Source: Mesorhizobium sp. 65-26 (GTDB lineage Bacteria; Pseudomonadota; Alphaproteobacteria; Rhizobiales; Rhizobiaceae). Taken from it: 64,000 nt of DNA. Below the pieces are notes generated by a model. The model made no database searches and was not told the DNA's origin. It saw only the letters and a program-made list of their open reading frames with translations. Position numbers and translations under genes: made by a program. The stretch spans positions 54,897-118,896 of the forward strand of contig MKVL01000032.1 in assembly GCA_001899205.1 (NCBI GenBank). Direction: 5' to 3'. This document shows, piece after piece, positions 36,323 through 45,981 of this stretch; the first letter of the stretch is position 1, and each line of letters opens with the position of its first letter.

Positions 36323-37558
36323 ATGAGCGGTCGCAAGATCACCATACTGGGCGGCGGACAATCGGGCCTGCAGCTTGCCTGCGGGCTGCTTCAGCATGGC
36401 TACGAGGTGTCCGTGGTGCAGAATCGCGACGCCGAGGACCTGCGCACGGGCAAGGTCATGTCCAGCCAATGCATGTTCCACGACGCGCTGCAGAACGAGC
36501 GCGACATCGGTCTCGACTTCTGGGGCAAGGAATGCCCGACGGTCGATTCCATCAACTTCGTCGTGCCTTCGCCGGAGCACGCCGGCGAGAAGGCCCTGGA
36601 ATGGAACGGCCTGCTCGATCTGCCGGCGCAGAGCGTGGACCAGCGCGTCAAGGTACCGGTCTGGATGCGCGAGTTCGAAAGGCGCGGCGGCAAGCTCGAG
36701 ATCCGCGACGCCGGTATCGCCGATCTCGAGGCATACGCCGCCGGCTCCGACCTCGTCGTCGTCGCCGCGGGCAAGGGCGACATCGCCAGGCTTTTCGAGC
36801 GCGACGCCTCGCGTTCGCCTTTCGACAGGCCGCAGCGCGCCCTGGCCCTGACCTACGTCCACGGCATGGTGGCGCGCGCCGATCATTCGGCGGTCAACTT
36901 CAACCTCATTCCGGGTGTCGGCGAGTATTTCGTCTTCCCCGCGCTGACCAATTCGGGTCCGTGCGAAATCATGGTCTTCGAAGGCATTCCCGGCGGCCCG
37001 ATGGACTGCTGGAAGGATGTCGCCGGCCCTTCCGAGCACCTGGCGCGCTCCAGATGGATCCTTGAGACTTTCCTGCCCTGGGAAGCGGCGCGGTGCCGCA
37101 ACGTCGAGCTGACCGATGCTAACGGCATCCTCTCCGGCGCTTTCCCGCCCACCGTGCGCAAGCCGATCGGCAAGCTGCCGTCCGGTCGCCTCGTGCTTGG
37201 CCTCGCCGACGCTGTATGCCTGAACGACCCGATCACCGGGCAGGGCTCCAACAACGCCTCGAAGGCGGCGCGCTGCTACATGGACGCCATCGTCGCCCAT
37301 GGCGACCAACCCTACGACGCGACTTTCATGCAGGACGCTTTCGATGCCTACTGGAACTACGCCCAATTCGTTGTCGGCTGGACGAACGCCATGCTGCAGC
37401 CCCCGCCCCCGCATGTGCTGAACATCATGGGTTCCGCGCAGGCCATGCCGGTGCTGGCAAGGCGCATAGCCAACGGCTTCAACAACCCGCCGGACCTCTT
37501 CCCCTGGTTCGCCGTGCCGGAGGAAGCGGACAAGTATCTGCGGCAACTGGCGGCCTGA
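36323..37558 (+). CDS. Two-component flavoprotein monooxygenase, styrene/indole monooxygenase (StyA) type
   Basis: The 411-residue product has an N-terminal FAD-binding Rossmann fold (GGGQSGLQLACGLLQHGYEV) but no fused reductase. The sequence DLRTGKVMSSQCMFHDALQNERDIGLDFW and the later GLADAVCLNDPITGQGSNNASKAA fit the StyA family, which epoxidises styrene or indole using FADH2 from a separate reductase. AAAGGGGA precedes the ATG. With the StyB-like reductase, an SDR and an AraC regulator this resembles indole-degradation (iif/ind) clusters. No styrene oxide isomerase (styC) or aldehyde dehydrogenase (styD) is nearby, which argues against classical styrene catabolism. Confidence 0.85.
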   Translation: MSGRKITILGGGQSGLQLACGLLQHGYEVSVVQNRDAEDLRTGKVMSSQCMFHDALQNERDIGLDFWGKECPTVDSINFVVPSPEHAGEKALEWNGLLDLPAQSVDQRVKVPVWMREFERRGGKLEIRDAGIADLEAYAAGSDLVVVAAGKGDIARLFERDASRSPFDRPQRALALTYVHGMVARADHSAVNFNLIPGVGEYFVFPALTNSGPCEIMVFEGIPGGPMDCWKDVAGPSEHLARSRWILETFLPWEAARCRNVELTDANGILSGAFPPTVRKPIGKLPSGRLVLGLADAVCLNDPITGQGSNNASKAARCYMDAIVAHGDQPYDATFMQDAFDAYWNYAQFVVGWTNAMLQPPPPHVLNIMGSAQAMPVLARRIANGFNNPPDLFPWFAVPEEADKYLRQLAA

Positions 37559-37609
37559 CCGGATCCGACTCCGGAAGACATGCTCCCGGCAGCGGCACCG
37601 TCGCTCGAA

Positions 37610-37629
37610 CATCCCCCATTTGGGGGATG
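37610..37629 (+). terminator. Stem-loop behind the monooxygenase gene
   Basis: CATCCCCCA (37610-37618) pairs with TGGGGGATG (37621-37629), a tight hairpin 52 bp after the stop. No T tract follows. It may end the flavin reductase-SDR-monooxygenase transcript. Confidence 0.4.
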
Positions 37630-37821
37630 CGCTTGAGGACGTTTGATGATGGAAGGAATATCGCAGTGTCCCGGCGCTGCCCTGGTCGGCGCCTTAAGTT
37701 CATTTGCTTGCTCTGAAGCGGGTCGACCAACATCCGGTGCTGGTGTATGGAGCTTCTGCCTGTTGGGTGGTTTTATCGGGCCAACGGGAATGCGCGTGAA
37801 CTTGGGGTGGGATCAAGGCGT

Positions 37822-38289
37822 ATGAGATTTGTTGTAAGTTTTGCGTTGGCCGGCATTGTCGGCCTGGGGGCAGTTGGTTCGGCTCTGGCGGACGACACCG
37901 TCCAGAAACCTTCATGCACATGCCAGACGGCGTATGACGGCGGCAACCCGGTTGGATCCATCCGGCACGTCAAGGGCGACGTGACGGTTTCGCGGACGAC
38001 CGGATTTTTGCCGGCCAAGGCTGGCGATCCCCTCGATCTCGGCAGCCGTGTCATGGCAAGCGCCAACGCTTCGGCTTCCGTACGCGTCGGCGGATGCTCC
38101 ATCGAGGTGCCGGCCGGCTCGAACCTCGACGTGTCGAGTGACGGCCAGAACATCTGCCTCTCCGTGGGTGGAGAGAAGCAGGCCGCGGCCGGAAGCTTCA
38201 ACTTGCCGGCGGCGCTGCTTGGCGGCGGACTTATTGCCGGAGGCATTATCGCCGCGACGCACGACAGCGGCAGCAGCGTCAGCCAATAG
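37822..38289 (+). CDS. Secreted FecR-like domain protein
   Basis: The 155-residue protein has a signal peptide (MRFVVSFALAGIVGLGAVGSALA). A compact beta domain with the FecR pattern follows (VGSIRHVKGDVTVSRTTGFLPAKAGDPLDLGSRVMASANASASV, then SIEVPAGSNLDV). The C-terminus is hydrophobic and Gly-rich (LLGGGLIAGGIIA). Four Cys suggest disulfides. FecR domains occur in periplasmic signalling and envelope proteins; no sigma factor partner is nearby. Start ATG 37822 is preceded by AAGG; an extension to 37747 lacks a ribosome-binding site. Confidence 0.68.
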   Translation: MRFVVSFALAGIVGLGAVGSALADDTVQKPSCTCQTAYDGGNPVGSIRHVKGDVTVSRTTGFLPAKAGDPLDLGSRVMASANASASVRVGGCSIEVPAGSNLDVSSDGQNICLSVGGEKQAAAGSFNLPAALLGGGLIAGGIIAATHDSGSSVSQ

Positions 38290-38476
38290 GCCATTCGTCG
38301 CCGCGCCTGACGGCCTGCCAGGCTGCTGTCTCGATATCCTTTCCGACGCTTCCAGGGTGTCGCATTCTCCGCGCCATTGCGCCGGGGAATTACCTCACGT
38401 TGGCACGTCGACGATCCACGGTCATGCCGGGCTGCGCGTGTCCGGCTCGGCCGCGACTGGTCATGTGCAATTCAGG

Positions 38477-38573
38477 GGCGTCTCACCATGCCGGCGAGGC
38501 ATATTGCTTGGCCAGCATCCCTGGGTGGGCCTGGGTTGAGCCGGGATGCTGGCCAAGGCGGAGCCGAGACGCC
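38477..38573. repeat. 97-bp nested inverted repeat behind the NRPS gene
   Basis: An inner 15-bp perfect inverted repeat (CTTGGCCAGCATCCC at 38507-38521 with its complement at 38543-38557) is flanked by an outer 8-bp pair (GGCGTCTC 38477-38484, GAGACGCC 38566-38573). It lies in the 433-bp gap between the FecR-like gene and the convergent NRPS gene. It may be a cruciform, a structured RNA, or a mobile palindromic element. No T tract follows. Nothing else is seen in 38290-38722. Confidence 0.55.
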
Positions 38574-38722
38574 GCCGCCAACCGATAGCGACCTACTGTT
38601 GCACCAATATTATAGCTCTCAATGAAAGCGACGGAATCGACTAGGCCGTGGACGGCACGGCTGCAGCGCAGTCCTGGTGAACGGCAATATGTCTCGTTCG
38701 TCGCCCGGATCGACAGTGGGGG

Positions 38723-41700
38723 CTATGTCCGTGGGGCGCTCCCCGACAAAGTCGCATCCGCCTCGGCAAGACATTTATCGAGCGCCGCGGCGGTCTCGAC
38801 TGCATGTTGTCGCAGATGCGAAAAGTGGTCGCCAGGCACAAGGTGAACGGTGACCGGATAAGGCGTGAGTGTCTTCCAGACACGGGTCGGATTGCGACTG
38901 CGCAATTCCTCGCTGGCGATAAGGACGATCTCTCCCGCGAAAGGCTTGGGCGAATATTTAAGCGTTCGTCGCAGATAGAGCCGGCCGATTTGAAACTTCC
39001 GGCGTTCGATGGCGCGATCGATCGCCCCGTTGAATCGCGCCAGCAGCTTTTCCTTGAGTTGGCCGCTGGCAAGGTCGGCGCGCAACGTCGAGATTACATA
39101 CCGCCAGTACCAGCTCCAGCTTGGGTACCTGCTGTCAACGAGTACCAGCATGGCGATCTCCTCGCCTTGCCTTCGCAATTGCTGCGCGATCTCGAAGGCG
39201 ACCACACCGCCGATGCAAGCGCCGCCAATGAGGTAAGGGCCTTTCGGCTGCAACTTGCGGATCTCGGCGACCTGCTCGGCCGCGATAGCCTCCACGCTCG
39301 CGCCGGGCTCAACGAGATCATCCACGCCACGTATGCGCAGACCGTAGAAAGGCCCGTGCCGCAGATGCTCGGCGAGCTTGGCGTAAACGAGCAGCTCCGC
39401 CTCGCCGCCGAAGCCGCCGGCGACAAGGAAGAACGGCTTGCGCCCGCCCTCGCGGCGAAGGGGAACGACCAGCGGATAGGCCGCGGGCTGCACCGGCGCA
39501 TAGAGGCGAAGCTGGTCGATGACGGCGCCTTGTCTCGCGACGGTCGGTTCGTTGATGATGAACCGGACCGGAAGATCCAGGCCGAAGGCCGCGTTGACAT
39601 CGTGCACGAGCTTCAAGGCAAGCAATGAGTGACCGCCGAGATCGAAGAAGCTCTCCCCGGTCCCGAACCCGTCGACGCCCAGCACCTGCTCCCAGATTCC
39701 GAGAAGCCGCTCCTCCGTCTGGGTGGAAGACGCCACGCGCACCACGTCTCCGGCCTCCGGTACGGTCTCCGGCGGCGGCAGGTTCCTGCGGTCGATCTTG
39801 CCGGTCGGCCCGAGCGGAAGGTGGTCGAGGAACGTGAACCCGGTGGGAATCATGTAAGCGGGCAGGCGGCTCGCCAGACCAGCCCGCACGCCAGCGGCGT
39901 CGATCCTGCCATCCGTGACGACATAGGCGTGCAGGCGATGGCCGCCCGGATCCTCCGGCGTGGATACGACGGCGTCTCGAATTCCAGGCAGGACCGCGAT
40001 GGCGCTTTCCACCTCGGCCGGCTCGACGCGATAGCCGCGGACCTTCACCTGCCGATCCATCCGTCCCAGGAATTCCAGTTCGCCATTCGCTCGCCAGCGG
40101 ACGCGGTCTCCCGTCCGGTAGAGCCGCCCGCCGACGTTCCATGGATCGGCGAGGAACCGCTCGGCAGTGAGCGCCGGAGCATTGACGTAACCGAGCGCCA
40201 CACCATCGCCCCCGACGAACAACTCGCCGGCCACGCCGACGGGAACGGGGGCAAGATCTCGATCGAGGACGTAGGCCGTGGTGTTGGCGATCGGGCGGCC
40301 GATCGGAACGGATCCCTCCGCGACCGGGCCCGGCGGCACCGTGTGGCAGCAGGAGAAGGTCGTGCCTTCGGTGGGACCGTATCCGTTGATGATACGCAGC
40401 CGCGGGTGTGCCCCGCGCACACGCGCGATGTCGTCGGGCTGCAACACATCGCCGCCCGCCAGCAACTGCCGCAGACCGCCGAGCGCTCCAAGACTGTCAC
40501 GCACTACGACACGCAGCAGGCTGGCGGTCAGCCAGAGGGTGGTGACGCGATGCGTGGCGAGCACCCGTCCGAGTTCGCCGAGATCGATATCGCGGTCCGG
40601 CCAGAGGACCAGCGAGCCGCCATTGAGAAGCGCGCCCCAGATTTCGAAAGTCGACGCATCGAAGGTCAGCGGCGCCATCTGAAGAAGGATTTCGTCGCGG
40701 CCCAGCGTCGCATAGTTCGTTTCGCGCACGAGGCGCACGACGTTGCGATGGCTCACCTGCACGCCCTTCGGCGCGCCGGTGGAGCCGGAGGTGAACATGA
40801 TATAGGCGGCGCCGGCGGGTGACGGTCTCCCCGCATCCGGACCAGGGCGTCGATCCCAGCCATCCTCGCCAACGACGAGGTCGAGCTCAGCCTGCTCGGC
40901 AAGGAGTTGCCGCCTGCCGGGCGGGTCAGCGGGGTCAAGCGGCACATAGGCGGCGCCCCTCTTCAACGTGCCGAGCATCGCGGCGATCATCTCCGGCGAC
41001 CGCTTCAGGGCAAGGCCGACGCGTGAGCCGACACCGATACCCCGCGCCGCGAGTTCGCCGGCGAACGCGTTGGCGCGGCGATGCAGCTCGGCATAGTTGA
41101 TTGCCTGGCCGTCGGCGATCAGCGCCGGATGGTCGGGCGTCTCCCGCGCCACGCTCTCGAACAGTTCGTGCATGGTGGCGTCGCGAGGATAGTTCGTCGC
41201 GGTGCGGTTCCAGGTCACCAGCGCCTGCTCGCGCTCGGCATCCGACATCAGCGGCAGGGTGCGTACCGGCTGCGACGGCTGGTCGAGCGCGGTGCTGAGC
41301 AGCGTAAGGAACCATCCGGACCAACGCTCGATGGTTTCGCGGAAGAAGAGATCGGTCCGGTATTCCCAGATCATCTCGATCGATCGCGCCGGTCCTGACA
41401 CCGCCGGCAAGGCAATGACGATCACGTTGAGGTCGAACTTGGCCGATCCGTTGTTGATGCCGAATGTGGGTTCCACGCGCACCGCGCCAAGGTCGAAATC
41501 CGGGGCCGGTCCGTCATAGGAACTGAAGAATACCTGGCAAAGCGGCGAGCGATCAGGCGAGCGGTCGGGATCCAGCGCCCTGACCACGTGGTCGAAGGGG
41601 ATTTCCTGGTTGTCGAGCGCCGCGACGGCGGTCTCGCGGACCCGGGCGACGAGCGTTTCGAGATCCGGGGCACCGGAAAGGTCGGCCGGCAACGCGAGAT

Positions 41701-44700
41701 TGTTGAGGAGCATGCCGACGACCGATTCAAGCGCCGGCGCTCCGCGATTGGCTGCGCCCGACCCGACAAGAAAATGCTCTTCGCCGGTGAGCCGGTGGAC
41801 GAGCGCCTCGAAGACGGCACGCAGCGTCGTATGCGGCGTAACTCCCCGCCGCCGGCTGAACGCCTCCACGCGCGCGGCGAGCGTGTCGTCGATCCACAGG
41901 CGAACCGCATCCCCGCGAAAGCTCTCGGAAGCGGGCCTCGGACGATCGGTGGGAAGGTCCAGCACCTTGGGGATGGAAACAAGCCGCCCGGTCCAGAATG
42001 CAAGCTGCCGGCGGGCGGCATCGGTATTGATCCAGCGCCGCTCGACGAGCGCCACGTCGGAGGGATGCCAGTCCGCTGCCGGCAGGGTCGCTGTTTCTCC
42101 AGCGGCGGCCGCCCGGTAGAGCGCGAAGAGATCACGCAGCAGAACCACGAAGGACCATCCGTCGTGCAGCAGATGATGCTCGATGTGGACCAGCACGTGC
42201 CGATCCGGCGCCAGGCGGAAAAGCCGCCAATGGACAAGGGGAAGCGCCGAGAGATCGAAGGGCCGGGCGGCCTCGCCGCGGACCCGCGCGCCGATCTCGT
42301 CAGCGGTCACCGTCTCGGCTTCGAGCGTCACCGTCCAAGGCGCGTGCACCCGCTGGCGCGGCGATCCCTCCACATTCTCGAAGGTCGTCCTCAGCACTTC
42401 GTGGCGGCGGACCAGGGCGCTGAGCGCGCCGGAGAGAGCGCTGATGTCGAGATGGCCCTCGAAAGCGAGGGTCGCGGCGAAATGATAGGCCACGTTGTCG
42501 GGGTCAAGCTGCTGGATGAACCATCCACGCTCCTGCGCGAAGGTAAGCGGCGCGGGACCTGACGGCCGATCAGGTGGCAGCTCGTGGCCCGCGGGTTGCC
42601 CCCCGCCGCCCGCGTCACCGCGAGCCTCCTCGACGGCCGCTGCCAGGGACGACAGCGTCGTGCAGCGAAATGCCGTGTGAAGAGGCAGGGCAATGCCGAA
42701 CCGGTCGCGGACACGCAGCATCATCTGCGTGGCCAGCAGCGAGTTGCCACCGAGTTCGAAGAACTGGTCCATCGCTCCGACACGGTCGATGCCGAGCACC
42801 TCCGCCCAAATCTCGGCAATCCCGGCCTCGAGCGGCGTCGCGGCCGGCACGAAGCCCACTTCATCCCCCGGCCGCTCATCGCCCGGGTCCGGCAGCGCGC
42901 GCCGGTCGAGTTTGCCATTCGCCGTGCGCGGCAGCGCGGGCAGCATGAGAATACGCCACGGCACCATATAGTCGGGCAGACCCGCTGCAAGCCGCGCACG
43001 AAGGTCGGCTTCAACTGGAGGCGTACCGGCCGCCGGCACGACATAGGCCACCAGCCGGCGATCGCCGGCATGATCGATCGCCACGACCGCCGCCTGCTGT
43101 ACGCCGGCCTGATCGAGAAGCGCGGCCTCGATCTCACCGAGCTCGATGCGATAGCCGCGAATCTTCACCTGCGAGTCGGCGCGACCGAGATATTCGAGAT
43201 CACCATCGGGGAGCAGGCGCGCGAGATCGCCCGAACGGTAGAAGCGCTCGCCCGTCCGTCCGGAGATCGCGATGAAGCGCTCCGCGTCCAGTTCGGGACG
43301 TTTCAGATAGCCTCGCGCAACCCCGGCACCACCGACGAGGATTTCGCCCACGAGCCCGGGCGGCGTGGCGCCACCATCGGGATTGCGCAGCGATATCGTC
43401 CAGCCGGGAATGGGGAACCCGATCAGGCTGCGCCCGCGCGCTTCCTCCACGTCGCGCCGCGTGATCCGCCGGACCGTGACGTGCACGGTGGTCTCCGTGA
43501 TGCCGAACATGTTGATGAGCGCGGGACGGCTATCGCCGTGCCGTGCGATCCACGGTGAAAGCGCCTCCAGGCGCAGCGCCTCGCCTCCGAAGATGACATA
43601 TCGCAGGGATAGAGACAGCGCGGCCTCTCGCTCCCAGTCGCTCAGCGCGACGAAGGCGGATGGAGTCTGATTCAGGACCGTCACCGCCTGTTCGTGGAGC
43701 AGCCGAAGGAACGCCTCGGGCGATTGTGCCGTCGCCGTCGGTACGATCACGAGCCGCGCACCGGAGGTGAGCGCTCCGAATATTTCCCAGACGGAGAAAT
43801 CAAAGGCGGCGGAATGAAACATCGTCCAGACGTCGCGCGCCGAGAAGTCGAATATGGCTGTCGTACCATGCAGGAGCGCGGCGAGATTCCCATGCGTGAC
43901 GACGACGCCCTTCGGCTTGCCCGTGGAGCCGGAGGTGTAGATGACATAGGCGGCGTCGGCGGGATCGGTTTCGATGTGGATCGGCTCGGCCGCGATTGCC
44001 GCGCCGTCCGCCTCGATGTCGACGACGGCGCATCCGTCGACATCGGCCGAAAGCGCCGTGAACGCGCGTGCTGTCAGCAGAAACGAGGCGCCGCTGTCGG
44101 TCAGCGTCGCGACGAGGCGTGGGTGCGGGTGGCTCGGTTCGAGCGGCAGGTAGGCAGCGCCGGTCTTCAGGACCGCGAGCATGGCGACGATCAGGTCCGG
44201 CGAGCGCTCGAGCAGGATGGCGGCAAGCACGCCATGCCGCACGCCCCGCGCCGCGAGGTGTCGCGCAAGTTGGTTGGCGCGGCGATCGAGTTCGCCATAG
44301 GAGAGTTCCGTTCCCTCGCAGGAGATGGCGACGGCATCGGGGAGCCGAGCCGCATGGGCCGCGATGGCCGCCACCGGCAGCATCGGAGACCCGGTCGGCG
44401 GCGCCTCGGCTGACCCGATCACCTCCGCCTCCCCGGGCAGGAGAAGGTTGAGTTCGTCGAGCCTCGTCGCGCCACCAGCAACCTGACGCAGGATGTTGAC
44501 GAAGCGGTCGAGGAACCGGGCCGACGGAAAACGCTCCGCCGGGAAGTCGACCTTCAGCCGCAAGCCGGCCGGGATCAGGGACGGGATGAGGTGGATCTCG
44601 TCGGGACCATGGGCCGTGTGGGTGTGAAGTGCCTCTCGCCTGCCGAGAACGCTGATCGCCTCGAACACATAGAAATTGAAGAAGCAGTTCAGCGACCGCG

Positions 44701-45757
44701 CCGGCAGGATACGGTTGAGAGCGAGGCTCGATGTGTCGCGGTGCGACAGCGCCTGCTCCCGCTGACGTTCCATCGAGGCGACGAGGTCGGCGAGCGACGC
44801 ACCCGCCCCACCGGCGCCTGCCCTGGCGAGAATGGGCAGTGTCTGGAAGAAGCAGCCCGTTGCGTCGCGGAGCCCCGGCGGCCGCGTCTCCAGGATCTCG
44901 AGCACCGCGATGTCGCCATCCGCGCGGGTGAAGTGTCGGACGAGAAGCACATAAACAGCCCGCAACAAAGCCGCGAGCGGCCAATGGCGTTCCCGGCAGA
45001 CACGCCGCAGCGCGGCGATTTCGGCCTTGCCAATAAATCTGTCCTCGCGCACGCGTCCGGCCGCGCCGAAAGTGCACCGCAAGCCGAAGGGCTCGATGCC
45101 GGAGAGCTTACGCGACCAGAAGCGCAAGTTCTCCGGCGTGTCGAACGCCCTGTCGAAGTCGAACGCATAGTCGAGGAACGACGTTGCGGACGATCCTGCA
45201 TGCGCGCCGGCAGTACCCGGCGCGGCACTGATCAATTGGCTGTATTCGGTGCCGATGCGCTTCAGGAGCGTGTTGAAGGTCCGGACGTCGGAGAAGATGT
45301 GCGGCGCGACGAGGCCGGCTGTGTATTCGCCGTCCCGATCGCGGACCAGATAGCTTCGCCAGAGCGGCAGGCGGAAAAGATCCAGCGGTTGCCGGCGACC
45401 CCGTTCGATGAAGTCCTCCGGTGTCTCGACATCCGGCTCGCCGGCGAGGTCGGCAATGACGGGAGGCGGCAGCGGCGCCTCCTCGTCGACCGCCTGCAGC
45501 ACCTCGCCGTCGGCAACGACCAGCCGCGTCCGGACGAGCGGCTCACGCGCGAAGACGTTTTCGACCGCCTTCACCCAGGCATCGACGCGGATATCCGCCC
45601 CGAGGCGGCAGGAAACGCCGATCAGATGTTGCGTGCTGTCGGGATGCGCAACGTGATGGAGATAGAGATCGCGTTGCGTCGGCGTCAGCGGTGCGACTGT
45701 GCGCCCGGCCGACCCCCACTGCTGACCGGATGGATCGTATCCGTCGCCGAGACGCAT
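38723..45757 (-). CDS. Two-module nonribosomal peptide synthetase (C-A[Thr]-PCP-C-A[Val]-PCP-TE)
   Basis: The 2344-residue enzyme is read as C1 (about 20-440), A1 (460-955), PCP1 (970-1045, GGNSLLA), C2 (1070-1490), A2 (1540-1990), PCP2 (2005-2075, GGHSLLA) and TE (2100-2330). By eye alignment the A1 pocket code is DFWNIGMVHK, the known Thr code, and A2 is DAFWLGGTFK, a known Val code. C2 has an intact HHLLHDG. C1 reads PHIFSDV, keeping the second His and Asp. An N-terminal C domain suggests an acyl or other starter group. The TE has GACIG, with Cys instead of Ser. Start ATG 45757 is preferred over 45895. Predicted product: starter-Thr-Val, released free or cyclised. The adjacent PPTase and type II TE support function. 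Confidence 0.9.
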   Translation of the reverse strand: MRLGDGYDPSGQQWGSAGRTVAPLTPTQRDLYLHHVAHPDSTQHLIGVSCRLGADIRVDAWVKAVENVFAREPLVRTRLVVADGEVLQAVDEEAPLPPPVIADLAGEPDVETPEDFIERGRRQPLDLFRLPLWRSYLVRDRDGEYTAGLVAPHIFSDVRTFNTLLKRIGTEYSQLISAAPGTAGAHAGSSATSFLDYAFDFDRAFDTPENLRFWSRKLSGIEPFGLRCTFGAAGRVREDRFIGKAEIAALRRVCRERHWPLAALLRAVYVLLVRHFTRADGDIAVLEILETRPPGLRDATGCFFQTLPILARAGAGGAGASLADLVASMERQREQALSHRDTSSLALNRILPARSLNCFFNFYVFEAISVLGRREALHTHTAHGPDEIHLIPSLIPAGLRLKVDFPAERFPSARFLDRFVNILRQVAGGATRLDELNLLLPGEAEVIGSAEAPPTGSPMLPVAAIAAHAARLPDAVAISCEGTELSYGELDRRANQLARHLAARGVRHGVLAAILLERSPDLIVAMLAVLKTGAAYLPLEPSHPHPRLVATLTDSGASFLLTARAFTALSADVDGCAVVDIEADGAAIAAEPIHIETDPADAAYVIYTSGSTGKPKGVVVTHGNLAALLHGTTAIFDFSARDVWTMFHSAAFDFSVWEIFGALTSGARLVIVPTATAQSPEAFLRLLHEQAVTVLNQTPSAFVALSDWEREAALSLSLRYVIFGGEALRLEALSPWIARHGDSRPALINMFGITETTVHVTVRRITRRDVEEARGRSLIGFPIPGWTISLRNPDGGATPPGLVGEILVGGAGVARGYLKRPELDAERFIAISGRTGERFYRSGDLARLLPDGDLEYLGRADSQVKIRGYRIELGEIEAALLDQAGVQQAAVVAIDHAGDRRLVAYVVPAAGTPPVEADLRARLAAGLPDYMVPWRILMLPALPRTANGKLDRRALPDPGDERPGDEVGFVPAATPLEAGIAEIWAEVLGIDRVGAMDQFFELGGNSLLATQMMLRVRDRFGIALPLHTAFRCTTLSSLAAAVEEARGDAGGGGQPAGHELPPDRPSGPAPLTFAQERGWFIQQLDPDNVAYHFAATLAFEGHLDISALSGALSALVRRHEVLRTTFENVEGSPRQRVHAPWTVTLEAETVTADEIGARVRGEAARPFDLSALPLVHWRLFRLAPDRHVLVHIEHHLLHDGWSFVVLLRDLFALYRAAAAGETATLPAADWHPSDVALVERRWINTDAARRQLAFWTGRLVSIPKVLDLPTDRPRPASESFRGDAVRLWIDDTLAARVEAFSRRRGVTPHTTLRAVFEALVHRLTGEEHFLVGSGAANRGAPALESVVGMLLNNLALPADLSGAPDLETLVARVRETAVAALDNQEIPFDHVVRALDPDRSPDRSPLCQVFFSSYDGPAPDFDLGAVRVEPTFGINNGSAKFDLNVIVIALPAVSGPARSIEMIWEYRTDLFFRETIERWSGWFLTLLSTALDQPSQPVRTLPLMSDAEREQALVTWNRTATNYPRDATMHELFESVARETPDHPALIADGQAINYAELHRRANAFAGELAARGIGVGSRVGLALKRSPEMIAAMLGTLKRGAAYVPLDPADPPGRRQLLAEQAELDLVVGEDGWDRRPGPDAGRPSPAGAAYIMFTSGSTGAPKGVQVSHRNVVRLVRETNYATLGRDEILLQMAPLTFDASTFEIWGALLNGGSLVLWPDRDIDLGELGRVLATHRVTTLWLTASLLRVVVRDSLGALGGLRQLLAGGDVLQPDDIARVRGAHPRLRIINGYGPTEGTTFSCCHTVPPGPVAEGSVPIGRPIANTTAYVLDRDLAPVPVGVAGELFVGGDGVALGYVNAPALTAERFLADPWNVGGRLYRTGDRVRWRANGELEFLGRMDRQVKVRGYRVEPAEVESAIAVLPGIRDAVVSTPEDPGGHRLHAYVVTDGRIDAAGVRAGLASRLPAYMIPTGFTFLDHLPLGPTGKIDRRNLPPPETVPEAGDVVRVASSTQTEERLLGIWEQVLGVDGFGTGESFFDLGGHSLLALKLVHDVNAAFGLDLPVRFIINEPTVARQGAVIDQLRLYAPVQPAAYPLVVPLRREGGRKPFFLVAGGFGGEAELLVYAKLAEHLRHGPFYGLRIRGVDDLVEPGASVEAIAAEQVAEIRKLQPKGPYLIGGACIGGVVAFEIAQQLRRQGEEIAMLVLVDSRYPSWSWYWRYVISTLRADLASGQLKEKLLARFNGAIDRAIERRKFQIGRLYLRRTLKYSPKPFAGEIVLIASEELRSRNPTRVWKTLTPYPVTVHLVPGDHFSHLRQHAVETAAALDKCLAEADATLSGSAPRT

Positions 45758-45981
45758 GTTTCCGCCCAAAGAGACTTTCCCGATACCGCGACGGCCCTCC
45801 GTCTGCCATGGCGCGCGGCATGCAATCGGGGTACGATTCGTTCCCGATCGCGCCTGTTTGCGCAAGAGGCAAACGCGCGCGGCATGGAAAAACATTGGGT
45901 GGGTCGATTGGATTGACGGCTAACCTGATTGCCACCGGTGTCCGTGAAGCCGTGTCCGATGCCGGCCTCGATACGAAGGCC

